Assembly (NCBI GenBank): GCA_030019395.1
Contig: JASEES010000008.1
Location: 1 to 36,819, forward strand
Source: Methanolinea sp.
GTDB lineage: Archaea > Halobacteriota > Methanomicrobia > Methanomicrobiales > Methanospirillaceae
Length of the DNA: 36,819 bases
Reading direction: 5' to 3'
Below the pieces are notes generated by a model that was given only the letters and a program-made list of their open reading frames with translations, did no database searches and was not told the DNA's origin. Positions within the stretch are counted from its first letter, which is position 1, and the number at the start of each line of letters is the position of its first letter. Shown here piece by piece: positions 33,123-36,819 of this stretch. The position numbers were made by a program, and so were the translations under genes.

Positions 33123-34798
33123 GGCTCTTTAGTGGCAGGAGGGGAGGCGCTGGTATCCCGGGAGGAAAGATGGAAAGGGAGGTCAGGGTTCCTGGAGGCG
33201 ATGTGCCGGGAAGAAAGTCACCCGGGAGCATCCTTGGGTCACTTTTCCGGAAAGACAGGGACGGGAAGGATACCGTGGCAGTTCCACTCCCCGTTACCGG
33301 GCCGGAAACTGACATTTCCAACGGTACAGGGACGGGAAAGCAGAAGGTAAAAGACAGGTACTGGTTGAAGAAGGGGTTTTGCTATGCATCCATCATCGAG
33401 AATGATCTTTTCGATACCAGTTACATCGTGACGGAGCCTCCCGTCACGCAGAGAGAACGTATTCTCCTCGAAGAAGTCCACGATTACCTGCGCGACGTGC
33501 TCATCTACGAAAAGGTCACCGCGAAGGAGGAAATCAAGATAAGCCTCGCTGATGTCAGGAAGGCAATCTCCTTCTTTGATCCCGGGCTTTCCGATGATCG
33601 TGTCTCTGTCATCCACTATTACCTCGAGCGGAATCTCCAGGGATACGGACCCATTGATCCTCTCATGCACGATCAATACATCGAGGACATCAGCTGCAAC
33701 GGGTACACATCGCCCGTCTTTGTGTATCACACGAACTATGGGTCCATACCGACGAACATTACGTTCACGGCGCAGGAACTGAACAGGTACGTTCTCAAAC
33801 TCTCCCAGAAGGCTGACAAGCAGGTCTCCATTTCCTCCCCCCTCCTCGATGCCCCCCTCCCTGACGGGTCACGTGCCCAGATCACGTACACGGACGTCAT
33901 CTCCTCCAAGGGGAGCTCGTTTACCATCCGGAGATTCAAGAGCGACCCCATGACACCGGTAAACCTCATCCGGTACGGAACGTATGACCCGGAGATCCTG
34001 GCCTATATCTGGCTCGCCGTCGAGAACCGCAAGAGCATGATCATCGTGGGTGGCACCGCAAGCGGCAAGACATCGACGATGAATGCCATCTCCTACTTCA
34101 TCCCGCTCACAGCAAAAATTGTATCGCTCGAGGATACCCGCGAGATCCAGCTCCCCCACAAGAACTGGCTGCCGACCCGCACACGCGAGACCTCCTCGCA
34201 GTCAGCAAAGGGAGATATTGATCTCTTCTCCCTCCTGCGGGCGTCCCTGCGCCAGCGGCCGGAGTACATTATCGTCGGCGAGGTCCGGGGTCCCGAGGCA
34301 CAGACCCTCTTCCAGGCGATGAATACGGGTCATACCACGTATTCCACACTGCACGCCGGAAGCGTGGAGGAATCGATCAACCGGCTGGTCAACCCGCCCA
34401 TCAATGTCCCCCGGGCGATGTTCGGGGCTCTCGATCTCATGGTTGTCCAGCTCCTCCAGTACCAGGAGGGCAGAGCGGTGCGCCGGTGCCTCTCCCTCAA
34501 CGAGATCTCGGTGGACGCCCAGGCAAACATCTCCTACCACGAACTCTACCGGTGGAACCCGCGCACCGACGTCTTCGAGCGGAACTACTACCGGTCGCGT
34601 GTCCTCGACGATATTGCCTACGCGAGGGGATGGACGCGTTCCGAGACGGAAGAACAGCTCTCCCTCCGGGCCCATGCCCTCGGGATCATGGCTCGCAAGG
34701 GTATCGTGAGGTCCGACCAGGTCAGCAACGTGTTCCACCTCGTCCGGAAGTCGGCCAATTTTGCAGGGAGGATAGGAGAAGCAGATGCTGCAGGCTGA
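33119..34798 (+). CDS. Type IV pilus/Tad-like assembly ATPase
   Basis: This 559-residue type II/IV secretion ATPase has a disordered start of about 80 residues. An N-terminal domain follows, with Walker A GGTASGKTS (311-319), Asp box SLEDTRE (336-342), Walker B IIVGEVRG (384-391) and His box TGHTTYSTLHAGS (403-415). This set powers pilin assembly or retraction. It is coupled to the TPR gene (4-base overlap) and the TadC-like gene (14-base overlap), so the three are one operon. Confidence 0.92.
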   Translation: MRLFSGRRGGAGIPGGKMEREVRVPGGDVPGRKSPGSILGSLFRKDRDGKDTVAVPLPVTGPETDISNGTGTGKQKVKDRYWLKKGFCYASIIENDLFDTSYIVTEPPVTQRERILLEEVHDYLRDVLIYEKVTAKEEIKISLADVRKAISFFDPGLSDDRVSVIHYYLERNLQGYGPIDPLMHDQYIEDISCNGYTSPVFVYHTNYGSIPTNITFTAQELNRYVLKLSQKADKQVSISSPLLDAPLPDGSRAQITYTDVISSKGSSFTIRRFKSDPMTPVNLIRYGTYDPEILAYIWLAVENRKSMIIVGGTASGKTSTMNAISYFIPLTAKIVSLEDTREIQLPHKNWLPTRTRETSSQSAKGDIDLFSLLRASLRQRPEYIIVGEVRGPEAQTLFQAMNTGHTTYSTLHAGSVEESINRLVNPPINVPRAMFGALDLMVVQLLQYQEGRAVRRCLSLNEISVDAQANISYHELYRWNPRTDVFERNYYRSRVLDDIAYARGWTRSETEEQLSLRAHALGIMARKGIVRSDQVSNVFHLVRKSANFAGRIGEADAAG

Positions 34799-36599
34799 TG
34801 CATTCTCGGCTTTCAGGGACCGTGTCTTTGACCGGGAGGAATTTTCCCGGAATCTGCGGGCGGCCCGGATGAAGAAATCGTACCACGAGTACACGCGGGA
34901 AGTCCTCGTCCAGACCGGGCTCGTCCTCGCCGGGTCTGTCCTGGTCGCCATTTTATTCCACCTCTTTTCTATCCGTTTCATCATTCTCAAGCCATTTTCC
35001 CCCTGGGTTCAGGACGTGCTCCTCATCGGTGTCCCGGCAACGACGCTCTTCTTCCTCCTCTATTTTCAGCCCATGCTGTCAGCGAAGGGAAGGAAAGCAC
35101 GCATCGAGATGGATCTGCCCTATGCCATTACCTATATGCAGGCCCTTTCCACCACGCTCACGCTGTATAACTCGATCCGCGGGGTCTACGAGCAGGGAGA
35201 CCTCTACGGGGAAGTCTCGAAGGAATTCGGGATGATAGTGCGCGACGTGGAATTCTTCGGGGACGATCTCGTCACGGCAATCCGGAACCTGGGACAGACG
35301 ACACCGTCGGAGAACCTCAAGAAGCTCCTGGACGACCTCATCCTGATGTTCGAGAGTGGCGGAGACCTGCCGTCCTTCCTCGCTTCCCGATCGGAACACT
35401 ACAGGGAAGTTGCCGAAAAGGAACTCGAAATGTCCCTCAAGACCATGGAGATCATGGCCGAGGTCTACGTTACCGCGTTCGTAGCCGCACCAATCGCGGT
35501 CATCATCATGGTCGTTGCCGAGAACATGAGCGGGCAGTCGACACTCTCCTCGATGATGCCCTATTTCTTCATTTTTCTCCCCCTCGGTGCCATCGCGATG
35601 GTCTGGATACTATCACTCGTTGTCCCCGGGGAGAACGTCGAGATCACCCGCAGGGAGAGCCGGAGCACGGAGTTCGGGAGCGCGATCCCCGTATCCCGGG
35701 ACAAGGAAGCACCCGATGCAGAATATTCACGGCGCATCCTCGCAAAGAAAAAGCTCCTCCGCCTGCTTGCCGTCCTGAAGGACCCCCTCCGCAATTACAT
35801 GGCTGATTACCGGATCGGGATAACAGTCGGCATAATAGCAGGGTCCTTTATCGTGATCCTGTCCATGCTAGGGTTTTTCGAGGGAGTCTTTCCCAAGTAC
35901 CCTGCCGAGATCCTTGTCTGCCTCCTGACCATCGCAATGCTCGCGCCCCTCGTTGCAGCTTACGAGCTCCGGCGCTTTTACGTCCACCAGGTCGAGAGCC
36001 AGGTCCCCGATTTCCTCCGGGAGCTCGTTGACCTCAAGGACATCGGAATGACTCTCCAGGGGGCTATCCGGCTCATTGCGGAGTCAAAGATCGGACTGCT
36101 GTCCACCGAGCTCAAGCTGGTCTCCCGCGACGTGCGGTTCGGGACAAGTATTTCCAATGCGCTCGTCCGCTTCGAGGAGAGGATAGGCGTCCTCGTCATC
36201 AAGCGCGTGATATCGTTGATTATCCGGGCAAGCGAGGTTACGGATTACATTCGCGATATCCTCATCATCGCAATTAGTGATCTTGAGCATTACCTCAAGA
36301 TGAAGAGGGAGCGGTACACGGTTTCGTTCGCCTATATCATGATCATATACCTCTCCTTTGGGATCTTCCTCTATACCGCATACCAGCTGAACGTCTCCTT
36401 CATTTCGTCGTTTGAGAAGCTCAATACGAACATCGATATATCGGGAAACGTGCTCGACATGTTCCGGATGTCCATCATCCTCGGCGTCTTTTCCGGTATC
36501 ATGGCAGGGCAGCTCTCGTCGGGGAGCATCCTTGCCGGGTTCAAGCACGTGATTCTCTTCCTGATCGCTGCGGTGGTGCTGTTTGCGTATGTCCTGTGA
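34785..36599 (+). CDS. Type IV pilus platform protein, TadC/T2SF-like, double-domain
   Basis: This 604-residue membrane protein has two T2SSF-type halves (about 100-300 and 395-560), each with a helical cytoplasmic part followed by paired membrane helices. Matching helical segments are LEMSLKTMEIMAEVYVTAFVAAPIAV and LEHYLKMKRERYTVSFAYIMIIYL. Such proteins anchor the ATPase and move pilins in the membrane. The fused double form is common in archaea. It overlaps the ATPase gene and is followed directly by a pilin-like gene. Confidence 0.87.
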   Translation: MLQADAFSAFRDRVFDREEFSRNLRAARMKKSYHEYTREVLVQTGLVLAGSVLVAILFHLFSIRFIILKPFSPWVQDVLLIGVPATTLFFLLYFQPMLSAKGRKARIEMDLPYAITYMQALSTTLTLYNSIRGVYEQGDLYGEVSKEFGMIVRDVEFFGDDLVTAIRNLGQTTPSENLKKLLDDLILMFESGGDLPSFLASRSEHYREVAEKELEMSLKTMEIMAEVYVTAFVAAPIAVIIMVVAENMSGQSTLSSMMPYFFIFLPLGAIAMVWILSLVVPGENVEITRRESRSTEFGSAIPVSRDKEAPDAEYSRRILAKKKLLRLLAVLKDPLRNYMADYRIGITVGIIAGSFIVILSMLGFFEGVFPKYPAEILVCLLTIAMLAPLVAAYELRRFYVHQVESQVPDFLRELVDLKDIGMTLQGAIRLIAESKIGLLSTELKLVSRDVRFGTSISNALVRFEERIGVLVIKRVISLIIRASEVTDYIRDILIIAISDLEHYLKMKRERYTVSFAYIMIIYLSFGIFLYTAYQLNVSFISSFEKLNTNIDISGNVLDMFRMSIILGVFSGIMAGQLSSGSILAGFKHVILFLIAAVVLFAYVL

Positions 36600-36819
36600 G
36601 AAACGGTCTATGGAATTTGCCGTTTCTTCCGTCGTCGGCGAGATGCTGATGCTTGCAGCAGTTGTCATCATTCTCGCGGTCGTCACGATCAATGCCCAGT
36701 CCCTCCTCCCGCCGCCTCGTGAACCCGTTGTTACGGTTATTATGAAAAATACGACAAAGACCGTTACTTTTTACCATAAGGGTGGGGATGCGGTCAGGGT
36801 GGGGGATCTAAGAGTGATT
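36589..36819 (+). CDS. Type IV pilin-like protein, cut by the window end
   Basis: Only the first 77 codons are visible. From the ATG at 36589 a charged start (MSCEKRSMEF) leads to AVSSVVGEMLMLAAVVIILAVV, a class III pilin signal. The ATG at 36610 would leave almost no charged residues, so 36589, which overlaps the platform gene by 11 bases, is preferred. After the helix comes a Pro-rich turn (LLPPPREP) and the start of a beta-rich head (VTVIMKNTTKTVTF). It probably encodes a subunit of the same pilus. Confidence 0.75.
   Translation, partial: MSCEKRSMEFAVSSVVGEMLMLAAVVIILAVVTINAQSLLPPPREPVVTVIMKNTTKTVTFYHKGGDAVRVGDLRVI

Overview
The window reads as chromosomal DNA of a methanogenic archaeon, most likely order Methanomicrobiales (Euryarchaeota). 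The support is an archaeal histone, CobY-type cobamide assembly, archaeosine radical-SAM enzyme RaSEA, a lipid UbiA prenyltransferase, archaeal CoaD, an HdrA-like flavoprotein, archaeal type IV pilins with a Tad-like motor, tRNA genes without encoded CCA, and many leaderless or ATGA-overlapped starts. The genus cannot be fixed from sequence alone. No insertion sequence, CRISPR array or rRNA was seen.

Layout. 1-5 kb: the end of a CobD-like decarboxylase, cobY, an archaeal ornithine cyclodeaminase, RaSEA on the minus strand, a secreted anchored protein and tRNA-Ser(UGA). 5-11 kb: a QueG-like iron-sulfur protein, hypC, small and large membrane proteins, a tailed histone, a DUF47/Pit phosphate uptake pair and a lipoprotein. 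11-20 kb: tRNA-Glu(CUC), a DRG-type GTPase, a DJ-1/PfpI protein, Trm1 divergent from tRNA-Arg(CCU), DGGGP synthase, a tight minus-strand operon (gamma-carbonic anhydrase-like, HdrA-like, MtnA, DUF116) and coaD. 20-23 kb: a secreted TPR protein, a DUF5658-like membrane protein and a proline-rich secreted protein, with two gene-free stretches, one of them rich in hairpins.

22.6-36.8 kb is the most interesting part. Cobamide salvage genes (cbiZ, btuF, btuC, btuD and a TIM-barrel gene) interleave with type IV pilus genes (two tandem pilins directly coupled to btuF; later a TPR membrane protein, a TadA-like ATPase, a TadC-like platform protein and a further pilin cut by the window end). Several AT-rich promoters here carry dyads, including a perfect 22-bp palindrome ahead of the pilin-btuF operon. 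BtuD has a C-terminal domain of about 150 residues beyond the ABC ATPase.

Working together: CobD/CobY build the nucleotide loop of cobamides. BtuFCD imports corrinoids and CbiZ removes the nucleotide loop of imported ones so that they can be rebuilt. The pilus operon assembles surface filaments. A functional link between pili and corrinoid uptake is only inferred from gene order.
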